Below, piece after piece: positions 25,469 through 33,774 of a DNA stretch of 64,000 bases. Location: positions 186,001 through 250,000 of the forward strand of contig NZ_OMOI01000002.1 in NCBI RefSeq assembly GCF_900302485.1. The letters are read 5' to 3'. Position 1 is the first letter of the stretch. Each line of letters opens with the position of its first letter. This DNA comes from Aliiroseovarius pelagivivens (GTDB taxonomy: Bacteria; Pseudomonadota; Alphaproteobacteria; Rhodobacterales; Rhodobacteraceae). The notes under the pieces are model-generated. The model searched no databases. It saw only the letters and a program-made list of their open reading frames with translations, and had not been told where the DNA came from. The translations under genes were made by a program, and so were the position numbers.

Positions 25469-28400
25469 ATGGCCAGAATCTCAGTCGAACAGCTTATGTC
25501 CCAAATGGCGGATCCCAACGTCGCGGAAGAGGACTTGGCCAAATACTTCATATTGGATGAAGAACGCTCCGGTGCGTTCAACCCGATGTTTGAACTGAAC
25601 CCGAAAACGGTCGAAATCCCGGAAGGCCCGGATGCTCGGGCACGGACCGCAGCGGCTATGAACTTTTTCAACTGGGCCTCGCGTGCAAAGCGGCAAGGCA
25701 AGTTCAAGGATAAGGTCAACGCCGGATATACAGGGCCGATCATCGTGTCCGAAGGGGACAGCTGGTTCCAGTATCCGGTGCGTTTGCACGACACCATCGA
25801 TTATCTGATGAAGCCCTATGCAGTGTTTTCGCTGGGGGCTGCCGGTGATCTTTTGAAAAGAATGGCGGACAAGCAAGAGTACCTGAAAGCCTTAGAAGAA
25901 CAGAAAGGCGAGATCCTGCTGCTGTCCGGCGGCGGCAATGATCTGGTCGCCGGTGGCGCGCTTGCCTCGCATCTCGAAAAATACGATCCGGCGCTCAAGC
26001 CTGCGGACTATCTTCTGCCGTCTTTCCAAACCTTACTGGACGACGCGATCCACAATTATGGACGCATGTTCCGGGACGTCCAGCAGCACTTCCCGCATGT
26101 CAGCGTGCTGTGCCACGGCTATGACTATCCCATCCCGGATGGAGGCCGCTGGCTGGGCGCCCCGATGGAAGAACAAGAGATCCTCGACAAAAAGCTGCAA
26201 CGCGCCATCGCTGTCGAGATGATGGACGCCTTTAACCGGCGCCTGCGGCGGCTGACCCGGTCTGTGCCAAACGCCACCTATCTCGACTGTCGTGGACTGG
26301 TTAAAGACAAGCACTGGCATGACGAGCTTCACCCCGACAACACGGGCTATGCCGAGGTCGCGCGCAAGTTTCAGAAAGAGATCAAAAAGATCGAAGCCGA
26401 TCGCATCAGTCCCGCCCCGATTGTCAGCGGGCCGTTTGGTCTGGCCAGCGATTTGGAAGCAGACATTCACCCGACGCCCGTCATCGCGGGGGGGACGCCC
26501 AAGGGGATGTCCCTGCATGTGGGTCTGAACTTGGTGGACCCGGCCCATTACGATGGGTGGGACGGCAAGCTGGCGGCCTGCGAGGCCGACGCGCTGGACA
26601 TGGAAGCCTTGGCCGAAGCCGAGGGGTTCACACCCACGCGGCTTTTGACCGCTGACGCCACCCGGCAGAACGTGGTCGACCAGATCGAACAAGCCGCAGC
26701 TGAACTGAAGGCAGGCGACATGTTCCTGCTCACCGTCTCGGGCCATGGGGGGCGGGTGCCTGACTTCAATCAGGACGAAGACCATGACGGCGACGACAAG
26801 ATGGACGAGACCCTGTGCCTGTTCGATTTCCAGATCGCCGATGACGAGCTTTACATGCTGTGGACCAAGTTTCAGGCGGGCGTGCGGGTGCTGGTGGTGC
26901 CGGACACCTGCCATTCAGGCTCGATGATCCGGTTTGGTCCCGGTGCGCCAACGACCCTGTTTGGGCGCCCGATGTCACCAAACCCGAATGTACGGGCGAT
27001 GCCTTTGTATATCGAAGAGCGCGTCTGGCGCGCGAATGAAGCGGCGTATCGCGAGGCATCAAAGTCTTATAGCGCGCTCAAGGAAAGCGTGATGACCTCG
27101 CCACTGTCCAGCCCGATCCAAGCCTCGGTCCTGAATCTTGGCGCCTGCAAGGACACGCAATTTGCGATGGATGGCCCCCGGAACGGTGCCTTCACCGGCG
27201 CGCTTTTGAAGGTCTGGGCGGATGGTGCATTCAAAGGGGACTACCGTTCTTTCCGCGCTGCCATTGACGAAGAAATCGACAGCGACAGCCAGAACCCTCA
27301 ACTGTTCGAAACTCTGCTGAAAGAGCCGAACTTCGTCACGGATCGGCCCTTTACGCTACTGCCCGCGCGGGGTGGGCGCACCACTTCGATCGGAGGTCCG
27401 ACCCACGCCAGCGCCGAGGATGAAGAAGGCGACGAGAATGACCAGATCCCTGACAGCGAAGTGCGCGCGATCCTTGACGCCAAAGCGCGCGGCGCTGGGT
27501 TTCGCGACTCGACCGCCGCACTGAACTGGCCGGACTATGCGAAGTTCGACAAGTTCATGCGGTCTCTGGGTCTGAGGAACTTCTCGACCGACGAGTTTCT
27601 GATTTTGGGCGGTGGGCACAGTACGCCCGGCGGGGCCTGTCAGGGCAAGAACCTCTACCCCCCGCGCAATCTGTGGACCAACATCGCCAAGACCGCACAG
27701 GTCATCGACCATCTGCGTGATCGTCTGGGCAAACCGATTGCGATCACCAACGCCTATCGCGGGCCCGCCTATAACAAGTGCATCGGCGGCGCGACCTCAA
27801 GCCAGCACATGGCGTTCCGGGCGCTGGACTTCAAAGTCTCGGGGATGGACGCGCCGCAAGTCGCCACGGCCCTGCGCTGGCTGCGCGATAAGGAAGGGTT
27901 CTTCACAGGGGGGATCGGGCGCTACAACAGCTTCACCCATATCGATACGCGCGGTACAAACGCGACCTGGCCGCCCGCGTTTCGGGATGATGCACTGCCA
28001 AGCAAATCCCCGCTTTTGCCGAAAAAGCCCGGTGCGTCGTCGAAACCCAGCACGCCGTCAAAACCTGACAAACCTCAGACGTCTCGGATTCCGGACAAGA
28101 TCCCCGCACTGGCAGACCGGATCGCGATTCTGATCTCGACCATTCTGGCCAAGACACGGTCCGCACCGGGCGATTTCACACCGTCAGCCTTCGCCGAACC
28201 CACCACCCGGTCAGCAGGCCAGTTCGATCCAGACACCACCAGCGCAACTGCACAGCAGGCGCTTCAGTCGGCGGTAAATGCCTCGAGCGTGATCTCATTC
28301 GTCGAGAACCTAACCCCGCAGCAGAAAGAAGACGTGCTGCTGTCTACCCTCTTCGCCCAGCGCGCTGCCGATGCCGCATTCGACCCGGTGAAAGACCGCG

Positions 28401-28906
28401 CGGCTTGGTTCGTGAAATACATGGAAATGCTAAGCGTGTTGGGATGGAGCCGCGAGGCCGCCCCAGTCGAGGCCAGCCAGAAAATGAAAGGCAACGGCAG
28501 CTTTGATCAGGTCATTCTGGCCACGCTGGCGCAGGTCGCGACGGGCAACCAATTTCGCATCGTCGAAAGCGCGATCGAGGCGCTTCGTGGCCTGACGCAA
28601 GACGATGGCAAAATCAAACTTTTCGACTTCGAGACCTCATCCTCGACCGGCGGCAACTTCCAAATCGGCAGCGCCGAGGCGGCGGGTCATGTGATCAGCA
28701 TGGCCTTGGGCGCGTTCAACTTCACCTTCAAGGATCGCAAGCAGAATGTGTTGTTCGTGTCTTGGGGTAAGAATGAACTGGACTATTGGCTGTCGGCCCA
28801 GAAACTGACCCTAAGCCCGGACATCTATGCCGATGTGCGCGACATCGTACGTGACAAGCTGGCGGACACGCGCAAGGCGCTGATCGCTGACATTGACCTG
28901 GGTTGA
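25469..28906 (+). CDS. Four-module protein: SGNH hydrolase, caspase-like protease, M15 peptidase, unknown C-terminal domain
   Basis: A 1145-residue protein with four parts. (1) About 85-305: SGNH hydrolase with EGDSWF (S98), a GGGND block (N157) and DELHPDN (D285/H288). (2) About 345-630: caspase-like domain with catalytic SGHGG (H426) and DTCHSGS (C481), preceded by a metacaspase-style opening KGMSLHVGLN. An acidic insert rich in D follows the histidine. (3) About 660-840: M15-type D-Ala-D-Ala peptidase with Zn ligands H780 and D787 (SSQHMAFRALDF) and H824 (FTHIDTRG). (4) A Pro/Ser/Lys-rich linker (844-875) then an unrecognised 270-residue region. All three catalytic sites look intact. No signal peptide or span is seen. 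Ribosome site AAAGGAGAAG precedes ATG 25469. I know no described protein with this order. Confidence 0.82.
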   Translation: MARISVEQLMSQMADPNVAEEDLAKYFILDEERSGAFNPMFELNPKTVEIPEGPDARARTAAAMNFFNWASRAKRQGKFKDKVNAGYTGPIIVSEGDSWFQYPVRLHDTIDYLMKPYAVFSLGAAGDLLKRMADKQEYLKALEEQKGEILLLSGGGNDLVAGGALASHLEKYDPALKPADYLLPSFQTLLDDAIHNYGRMFRDVQQHFPHVSVLCHGYDYPIPDGGRWLGAPMEEQEILDKKLQRAIAVEMMDAFNRRLRRLTRSVPNATYLDCRGLVKDKHWHDELHPDNTGYAEVARKFQKEIKKIEADRISPAPIVSGPFGLASDLEADIHPTPVIAGGTPKGMSLHVGLNLVDPAHYDGWDGKLAACEADALDMEALAEAEGFTPTRLLTADATRQNVVDQIEQAAAELKAGDMFLLTVSGHGGRVPDFNQDEDHDGDDKMDETLCLFDFQIADDELYMLWTKFQAGVRVLVVPDTCHSGSMIRFGPGAPTTLFGRPMSPNPNVRAMPLYIEERVWRANEAAYREASKSYSALKESVMTSPLSSPIQASVLNLGACKDTQFAMDGPRNGAFTGALLKVWADGAFKGDYRSFRAAIDEEIDSDSQNPQLFETLLKEPNFVTDRPFTLLPARGGRTTSIGGPTHASAEDEEGDENDQIPDSEVRAILDAKARGAGFRDSTAALNWPDYAKFDKFMRSLGLRNFSTDEFLILGGGHSTPGGACQGKNLYPPRNLWTNIAKTAQVIDHLRDRLGKPIAITNAYRGPAYNKCIGGATSSQHMAFRALDFKVSGMDAPQVATALRWLRDKEGFFTGGIGRYNSFTHIDTRGTNATWPPAFRDDALPSKSPLLPKKPGASSKPSTPSKPDKPQTSRIPDKIPALADRIAILISTILAKTRSAPGDFTPSAFAEPTTRSAGQFDPDTTSATAQQALQSAVNASSVISFVENLTPQQKEDVLLSTLFAQRAADAAFDPVKDRAAWFVKYMEMLSVLGWSREAAPVEASQKMKGNGSFDQVILATLAQVATGNQFRIVESAIEALRGLTQDDGKIKLFDFETSSSTGGNFQIGSAEAAGHVISMALGAFNFTFKDRKQNVLFVSWGKNELDYWLSAQKLTLSPDIYADVRDIVRDKLADTRKALIADIDLG

Positions 28907-28918
28907 TCGGAGGCTGTG

Positions 28919-29974
28919 ATGACGCGAGCTTCGGACATAACCAAGCTGCAAATTGATCCGCGATATCTGCTGATCATGCTGTTGCCCGTGGTGGTACTTA
29001 TCGTGGCCGAGTATCTGCTTGGCACCTTCGGGGATACCGCGGTTCATCTTGAGGGGTTGGAGCTGAAAGATCAGTCCCAACTCATCGAGCTTAGCGCGCG
29101 TTATCGCTTTCTGGCTGCTTTGTTCTTCTTCGGAGGGGCGACAATCTCGGTCATCGCGATCTTCGTGTTCGAGCTTTATTCGCGCCACACAAGGCGGTCG
29201 ATCTTGACCACGCTGGTGGGCATATTGGGGATCATCGTGGTCTCACTCAGCTTTTCGACCTTTGAACCCGACTGGATGCCTGCAAGCTTTGAAAGCCAGG
29301 CTCTTTTGGGGGACAACCTGTTTCATGCTTTGATGATCCCAGCCGGCGTTCCGGGCTGCGATATGACAGGCGGCCTGTCCGAAAAATGCGACCAGCAGGG
29401 GGCCTATTTCGCGATGGAATACCTGTTGGATCGGGCGAACATACTGACGTCTCTGTCGGCGGGGGCCGTCATCGCGGGGATGGTACTGGCCCTGTCCAGA
29501 CCCGCAAGCATAGGGCCGTCGGCCCACCCCGACGTTGAAGCAGAAGCGCGCATCCTGAAATCCGCACAGGAAGCCACGCAACGTTATCTTTACTGCTCGG
29601 GCATTCTGCTGACGGCCGGGATGGTTCTCATGCTGTCATGGATGTCTTGGCCGGGTGACGCGATCTTGAACGATGACATGCGCAAGGCCCATGCCGAGTT
29701 GGTCAGCTCTTTGTCGATCTATCGGGGCGTCACCTATTCGGTGCTGATCCTGTCCTATTACCTGCCCGTCAGCCTGTTTCTTAAAGTCCGCATTGATGCG
29801 TTCCATGATGCGGTTGATGCTGCCGGAAAGCACGAGCTTGCAGCAGGTGTCGCGGGATTTGACATACAACGCATCGCGACGCTTGATGCCCTGAAGGCCA
29901 TCATCGCCATCGTCTCCCCTATCCTAACCGGGGCCATCGGGTCGTTCGGAAATCTATCCGGGTTCGGAGGCTAG
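28919..29974 (+). CDS. Multi-pass membrane protein of unknown family (third gene of protease cassette)
   Basis: About 351 residues with roughly seven hydrophobic spans, near 17-38, 62-85, 92-114, 180-199, 226-246, 270-290 and 325-346. The loop between spans 3 and 4 is long (about 65 residues) and holds two cysteines (PGCDM and EKCDQQ) that could form a periplasmic disulfide. A further polar loop of about 25 residues separates spans 4 and 5. I recognise no family. The gene starts 12 bp after the multi-module protein with GGAGG at 28909-28913, so it is translationally linked to it. It could be an immunity, pore, anchor or export component for the two enzymes; the sequence does not decide. Confidence 0.8.
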   Translation: MTRASDITKLQIDPRYLLIMLLPVVVLIVAEYLLGTFGDTAVHLEGLELKDQSQLIELSARYRFLAALFFFGGATISVIAIFVFELYSRHTRRSILTTLVGILGIIVVSLSFSTFEPDWMPASFESQALLGDNLFHALMIPAGVPGCDMTGGLSEKCDQQGAYFAMEYLLDRANILTSLSAGAVIAGMVLALSRPASIGPSAHPDVEAEARILKSAQEATQRYLYCSGILLTAGMVLMLSWMSWPGDAILNDDMRKAHAELVSSLSIYRGVTYSVLILSYYLPVSLFLKVRIDAFHDAVDAAGKHELAAGVAGFDIQRIATLDALKAIIAIVSPILTGAIGSFGNLSGFGG

Positions 29975-30078
29975 GCCACGCTGATTTGTCCATCGCAGTC
30001 TTAGTCTGAAGCGTCACCAAGCTGGCCGCCCTCAACCTTTGCGCTAGTTTACGCCGGGTCGTCGCGTTTTCGCTAGAT

Positions 30079-30092
30079 TTTTGGATCCAAAA
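30079..30092. promoter_or_regulatory. Perfect 14-bp palindrome TTTTGGATCCAAAA, candidate operator
   Basis: A perfect palindrome in the 545-bp gap before the hydroxyproline genes. Its symmetry and the central GGATCC resemble operators of FadR-type GntR regulators that control hydroxyproline and related catabolic genes. No GntR gene is in the window, so the regulator would be encoded elsewhere. The distance to the epimerase start is about 430 bp, with a possible small gene between. Confidence 0.5.
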
Positions 30093-30149
30093 TACATTAG
30101 GCTCATCTCACCACTCGCGGACAACCGGCCTTCTATCGAACAGTCGTCA

Positions 30150-30512
30150 ATGAAACAGGACATTTCATACAATGGAGAGCTCTCCCCTTTGGCCCCGCAT
30201 CATGTGGTGCTCCAAGGGATTGCTGGCGCATGTGACAACACGCGCAACATATCAATCCATCAAGAAGAATGCGCCGTGCCGTCCACCCCATGGACACGGC
30301 AAAACAGTTTCAATGACGCACTTAAACTGGAAGGTGTTGAGCGCATCTCGAATGCAGGTCTGCGCGTCGAAGGTTACTTCGATGCCCTCGACTCAGATCC
30401 GGCCGTCGCCCATGCGATTTTCGCACACAAAGTGGGCGCGGCCGGACTGGCGGAACTTCGAAATCAGGCGCCAAACGGCCGCTTGATTGTTTCCACTGAA
30501 ATTCTGGGATGA
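30150..30512 (+). CDS. Hypothetical small protein upstream of hydroxyproline epimerase
   Basis: A 120-residue frame starting MKQDISYNGELSPLAP and ending seven bases before the epimerase start. I do not recognise it. The second half (DALKLEGVERISNAGLR onwards) has codon use and composition close to real genes of the window, while the first half is ordinary. There is no clear ribosome site before ATG 30150. Another overlapping frame of about 100 codons (30172-30486) looks less protein-like because it is rich in W, M and R. It could be a real small gene co-transcribed with the epimerase, or a decayed remnant. The rest of the 29975-30518 gap holds only the palindrome at 30079. Confidence 0.35.
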   Translation: MKQDISYNGELSPLAPHHVVLQGIAGACDNTRNISIHQEECAVPSTPWTRQNSFNDALKLEGVERISNAGLRVEGYFDALDSDPAVAHAIFAHKVGAAGLAELRNQAPNGRLIVSTEILG

Positions 30513-30518
30513 ACGGTC

Positions 30519-31451
30519 ATGGATATTATCGATAGCCACACGGGCGGCGAACCCACGCGTGTCATCCTAAACGGTGGCCCTGATCTGGGCTCTGGCCCCT
30601 TGGCCCGGCGCGCCCAGACGCTGGCGGAGGAATACGAAGATTTCTATCTGTCTGTGATGCTAGAGCCACGCGGCCAGCCAGCCATGGTTGGCGCGCTGCT
30701 GGTCGAACCGGTGGACCCGACATGTGTCACCGGCGTGATCTATTTCGACGCGGGTGCGGTGATTGGCATGTGCGGGCACGGCACGATCGGGTTGGCCGTC
30801 ACGCTTTTTCACCTTGGGCGGATCGGGCTTGGCACCCATCGCATCGAGACCCCCGTTGGCGTGGTCGAAGTTCTGCTGTCCGACCCCAACACCGTCACCG
30901 TTACCAACATTGAAAGCCGCCGTGTGCACGCGGGCGTCTCGTTTGATGTGCCGGGGCTTGGGCACGTGACCGGGGACGTCGCCTATGGCGGCAATTGGTT
31001 CTTCATCCTTGACCCCACGCCCCTGCCCGTCGCCCCAAACAACATCCGCGCCCTGACAGATGCGGCCATCGCCATCCGCGACACCGCAAATGCACAGGGC
31101 ATCGGCGGCGAAGGGGGCGAGCCGATTGACCACGTGATCTTCCAAGACGCCTCGCCCAATCCGGACATGCACAGCCGGAACTTCGTGCTCTGCCCCGATG
31201 ATGCCTATGACCGCTCACCCTGCGGAACCGGAAGCTCGGCGCGGCTGGCCTGTCTGATCGCCGATGGTCGGCTGAAGTTCGGGGAAGAGATCACGCAGGA
31301 AAGCGTCATTGGTAGCCCCTATCGTCTGTCCTGTACGCCGGGACCGAACGGGGGCGTCATCCCCTCCATCACTGGTCAAGCTTTTGTCATGGCGGAAGGT
31401 CGATTGATCTTTGACGCTACCGATCCTTTCAGGAATGGTATCCGCACCTGA
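30519..31451 (+). CDS. Proline racemase family, 4-hydroxyproline 2-epimerase-like
   Basis: A 310-residue protein of the proline racemase family. Both catalytic cysteines are present: the first in MCGHGTIG and the second in SPCGTGSSARLACL. Two cysteines point to a racemase or epimerase, because trans-3-hydroxyproline dehydratases carry Thr or Ser at one of these sites. The opening IDSHTGGEPTRVI is also typical. It would convert trans-4-hydroxy-L-proline to cis-4-hydroxy-D-proline, the substrate for the D-amino-acid dehydrogenase encoded 24 bp downstream. The later dehydratase, deaminase and ketoglutarate-semialdehyde dehydrogenase are not in the window. A proline racemase cannot be excluded. 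Confidence 0.88.
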   Translation: MDIIDSHTGGEPTRVILNGGPDLGSGPLARRAQTLAEEYEDFYLSVMLEPRGQPAMVGALLVEPVDPTCVTGVIYFDAGAVIGMCGHGTIGLAVTLFHLGRIGLGTHRIETPVGVVEVLLSDPNTVTVTNIESRRVHAGVSFDVPGLGHVTGDVAYGGNWFFILDPTPLPVAPNNIRALTDAAIAIRDTANAQGIGGEGGEPIDHVIFQDASPNPDMHSRNFVLCPDDAYDRSPCGTGSSARLACLIADGRLKFGEEITQESVIGSPYRLSCTPGPNGGVIPSITGQAFVMAEGRLIFDATDPFRNGIRT

Positions 31452-31475
31452 TCCACTTTTCCCTCAAGGTCCAAG

Positions 31476-32714
31476 ATGTCTAACGAAATCACAATCATCG
31501 GTGCCGGTATCATCGGCGTCAGCATCGGGTTGGAACTGGCCCGCCGCGGCCAGAAAGTGCGCGTTCTGGACCGCAAGGGCGTCGCGGGCGAGACCTCGGC
31601 CGGGAATGCGGGTGCCTTTGCGTTTCAGGAAATCGAGCCGCTGGCCACCCCCGGCATCATGAAGAAAGCCCCCAAGTGGCTGATGGACCCGCTTGGGCCG
31701 TTGTCGATCCCGCCGGCCTATGCCGCACAGATCACGCCGTGGATGCTGCGGTTTTGGCGGGCCAGTTGGCGCGACCGCTACGAAGACTCGATGAAGGCGC
31801 AGGCCGAATTGATGCACGTGGCGAAGACGGCGTTTGAACGGCAGGTCGAGCGTATCAAGCGCGAAGACCTGATCCAGCGCAAAGGACAGATGGCGCTCTA
31901 TGAAGGCGAGAAGGCCTATCGCGCTACCCTACCCGCGTGGGAGCTGAAGAAACAGCACGGCTTTGATGCCATCCACCTGACCAGCCCAGAGGCGATTGCC
32001 GAGTATCAGCCGGGCCTGCACCCGCGGTTCACCCACGGTGCATTCACCCCCAATTGGTTCAACACCGTGGACCCGAAACTGTGGACAGAGACCGTCGCTC
32101 AGGCGCTGCGCGACGCGGGCGGCGAAATCCAGATCACCACGGTCAAGAACATCCTGCCCACGGAAACCGGGGTGCGGATCGACACGGACGACGGGCCGAT
32201 TGAAACCTCGAAACTGATCATCGCGGCGGGGGCGTGGTCTCACCAATTGGCACGCCTTCTGGGCGACAAGATCCCGCTGGAAACCGAGCGCGGTTACAAC
32301 ACCACCCTGCCCCCCGGCGCGTTTGACCTGCGGACCCATCTGACCTTCAGCCAGCACGGCTTTGTCGCCTCGGGTATCAACGGCGGCGTGCGCATCGGTG
32401 GCGCGGTCGAGCTGGGCGGCTTGAAGCTGCCGCCGAACTACAAGCGCGCAGATGTCTTGCTGAAGAAAGCGCAAGCGTTCATGCCCGGCCTGAACACAGA
32501 CGGCGGCACGCAGTGGATGGGATACCGCCCGTCGCTGCCCGACAGCCTGCCGGTGATCGGCGCCTCGCCCAAGGATCCGCGGGTGCTTTACGCATTCGGC
32601 CACGGCCATCTGGGCCTGACGCAATCAGCAGGCACGGCCGAGTTGGTCGCGGCTCTGATCTTTGGGGAAACGCCGGGGCTGACACTGGACCCGTTCGCAC
32701 CGACGCGGTTCTGA
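31476..32714 (+). CDS. FAD-dependent D-amino-acid dehydrogenase (DadA-like; probable D-hydroxyproline dehydrogenase)
   Basis: A 412-residue flavoprotein of the DAO/DadA family with the dinucleotide motif [28 protein letters not shown] at the N-terminus, a [18 protein letters not shown] segment, a second FAD motif in [30 protein letters not shown], and the closing [22 protein letters not shown]. It is likely to oxidise cis-4-hydroxy-D-proline to the pyrroline carboxylate and pass electrons to the membrane chain, given its location next to the epimerase. General D-amino-acid dehydrogenase is the alternative. It follows the epimerase by 24 bp on the same strand. Confidence 0.9.
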   Translation: MSNEITIIGAGIIGVSIGLELARRGQKVRVLDRKGVAGETSAGNAGAFAFQEIEPLATPGIMKKAPKWLMDPLGPLSIPPAYAAQITPWMLRFWRASWRDRYEDSMKAQAELMHVAKTAFERQVERIKREDLIQRKGQMALYEGEKAYRATLPAWELKKQHGFDAIHLTSPEAIAEYQPGLHPRFTHGAFTPNWFNTVDPKLWTETVAQALRDAGGEIQITTVKNILPTETGVRIDTDDGPIETSKLIIAAGAWSHQLARLLGDKIPLETERGYNTTLPPGAFDLRTHLTFSQHGFVASGINGGVRIGGAVELGGLKLPPNYKRADVLLKKAQAFMPGLNTDGGTQWMGYRPSLPDSLPVIGASPKDPRVLYAFGHGHLGLTQSAGTAELVAALIFGETPGLTLDPFAPTRF

Positions 32715-32815
32715 ACCACAATCGTTACAGGGCGCTCACGTCAACGTGCGCCACGGGGCGCTTCCAATTTGCACCCGACACCCCATATCCTTGCTTCAAC
32801 TCGCAGGAGGACCGC

Positions 32816-33262
32816 ATGTCGTATCAGAAATCCCAAGACGCCATTGAACGCCTGACCCCGGAAGAATACCGGGTGACCCAAGAAAACGGAACCGAGCGGG
32901 CGTTCACGGGCAAGTATGACAAGCACTATGAGCCGGGGATCTACGTCGATATCGTCTCGGGCGAGCCGCTATTTTCGTCGTCCGCCAAATTCAATTCGGG
33001 TTGTGGCTGGCCCGCGTTTTCGACACCCATTGAAACGGCGCATGTGACCGAACACCGTGACAGCACCTTCGGGATGGAGCGGGTCGAGGTCCGGTCCACC
33101 CATGGTGACAGCCATCTAGGGCACGTGTTCCCGGACGGCCCACGCGAGATGGGCGGGCTGCGCTATTGCATCAACTCGGCTTCGCTTCGCTTTGTACCGA
33201 AAGACCAGATGGAAGCCGAAGGCTATGGCGACTATCTTGACCTTGTGGAGGGAAACCAATGA
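32816..33262 (+). CDS. msrB: Peptide-methionine (R)-S-oxide reductase
   Basis: A 148-residue MsrB. The catalytic cysteine is in [14 protein letters not shown]; a second conserved region is [20 protein letters not shown], and [18 protein letters not shown] has the family histidines. It lacks the four-Cys zinc site found in many MsrB proteins, so it belongs to the zinc-free type. ATG 32816 follows GCAGGAGG by 5 bp, which excludes a longer frame reaching back over the previous gene. It reduces methionine-R-sulfoxide in proteins. It overlaps msrA by ATGA. Confidence 0.95.
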   Translation: MSYQKSQDAIERLTPEEYRVTQENGTERAFTGKYDKHYEPGIYVDIVSGEPLFSSSAKFNSGCGWPAFSTPIETAHVTEHRDSTFGMERVEVRSTHGDSHLGHVFPDGPREMGGLRYCINSASLRFVPKDQMEAEGYGDYLDLVEGNQ

Positions 33263-33765
33263 CTGAACGCGCAATTCTGGCCGGTGGCTGTTTCTGGGGC
33301 ATGCAGGATTTGATCCGCAAGATGCCCGGCGTGGAAAAGACCCGTGTGGGATACACCGGTGGGGACGTTCCCAACGCGACCTATCGCAACCACGGCACCC
33401 ATGCTGAAGGGATCGAGATCTGGTTTGATCCGGCCAAGATCAGCTATCGTACGCTGTTGGAGTTCTTCTTTCAGATCCACGATCCGACCACGGTGAACCG
33501 TCAGGGCAATGACCTTGGCACCAGCTATCGCTCGGGCATCTACTATCTGTCGGAAGACCAGAAAGCGACCGCGCTAGACACTATCGCAGATGTTGACGCC
33601 AGCGGGATTTGGCCGGGTAAAGTCGTGACCGAGGTGAAAGCCGCCGGTGATTTCTGGGATGCCGAACCCGAGCATCAGGATTACCTAGAGCGCCTGCCCA
33701 ACGGCTATACCTGCCACTTTGCACGTCCCGATTGGGTTCTGCCCAAACGCGACGCGGCCGAATAG
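33259..33765 (+). CDS. msrA: Peptide-methionine (S)-S-oxide reductase
   Basis: A 168-residue MsrA with the catalytic motif GCFWGMQDL at residues 9-17 and the conserved [20 protein letters not shown] and [23 protein letters not shown] blocks. The C-terminal EPEHQDYL follows as in the family. It reduces methionine-S-sulfoxide, complementing MsrB in front of it. The ATGA overlap with msrB shows coupled translation. A SelO-type gene, also linked to redox stress, begins 9 bp after it. Confidence 0.96.
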   Translation: MTERAILAGGCFWGMQDLIRKMPGVEKTRVGYTGGDVPNATYRNHGTHAEGIEIWFDPAKISYRTLLEFFFQIHDPTTVNRQGNDLGTSYRSGIYYLSEDQKATALDTIADVDASGIWPGKVVTEVKAAGDFWDAEPEHQDYLERLPNGYTCHFARPDWVLPKRDAAE

Positions 33766-33774
33766 GCTCGTTTC

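Noticed and set aside
30172..30486. Alternative frame of about 104 codons before the epimerase
   Set aside because: It is rich in Trp, Met and Arg with poor codon use, and the overlapping frame 30150-30512 looks more like protein.
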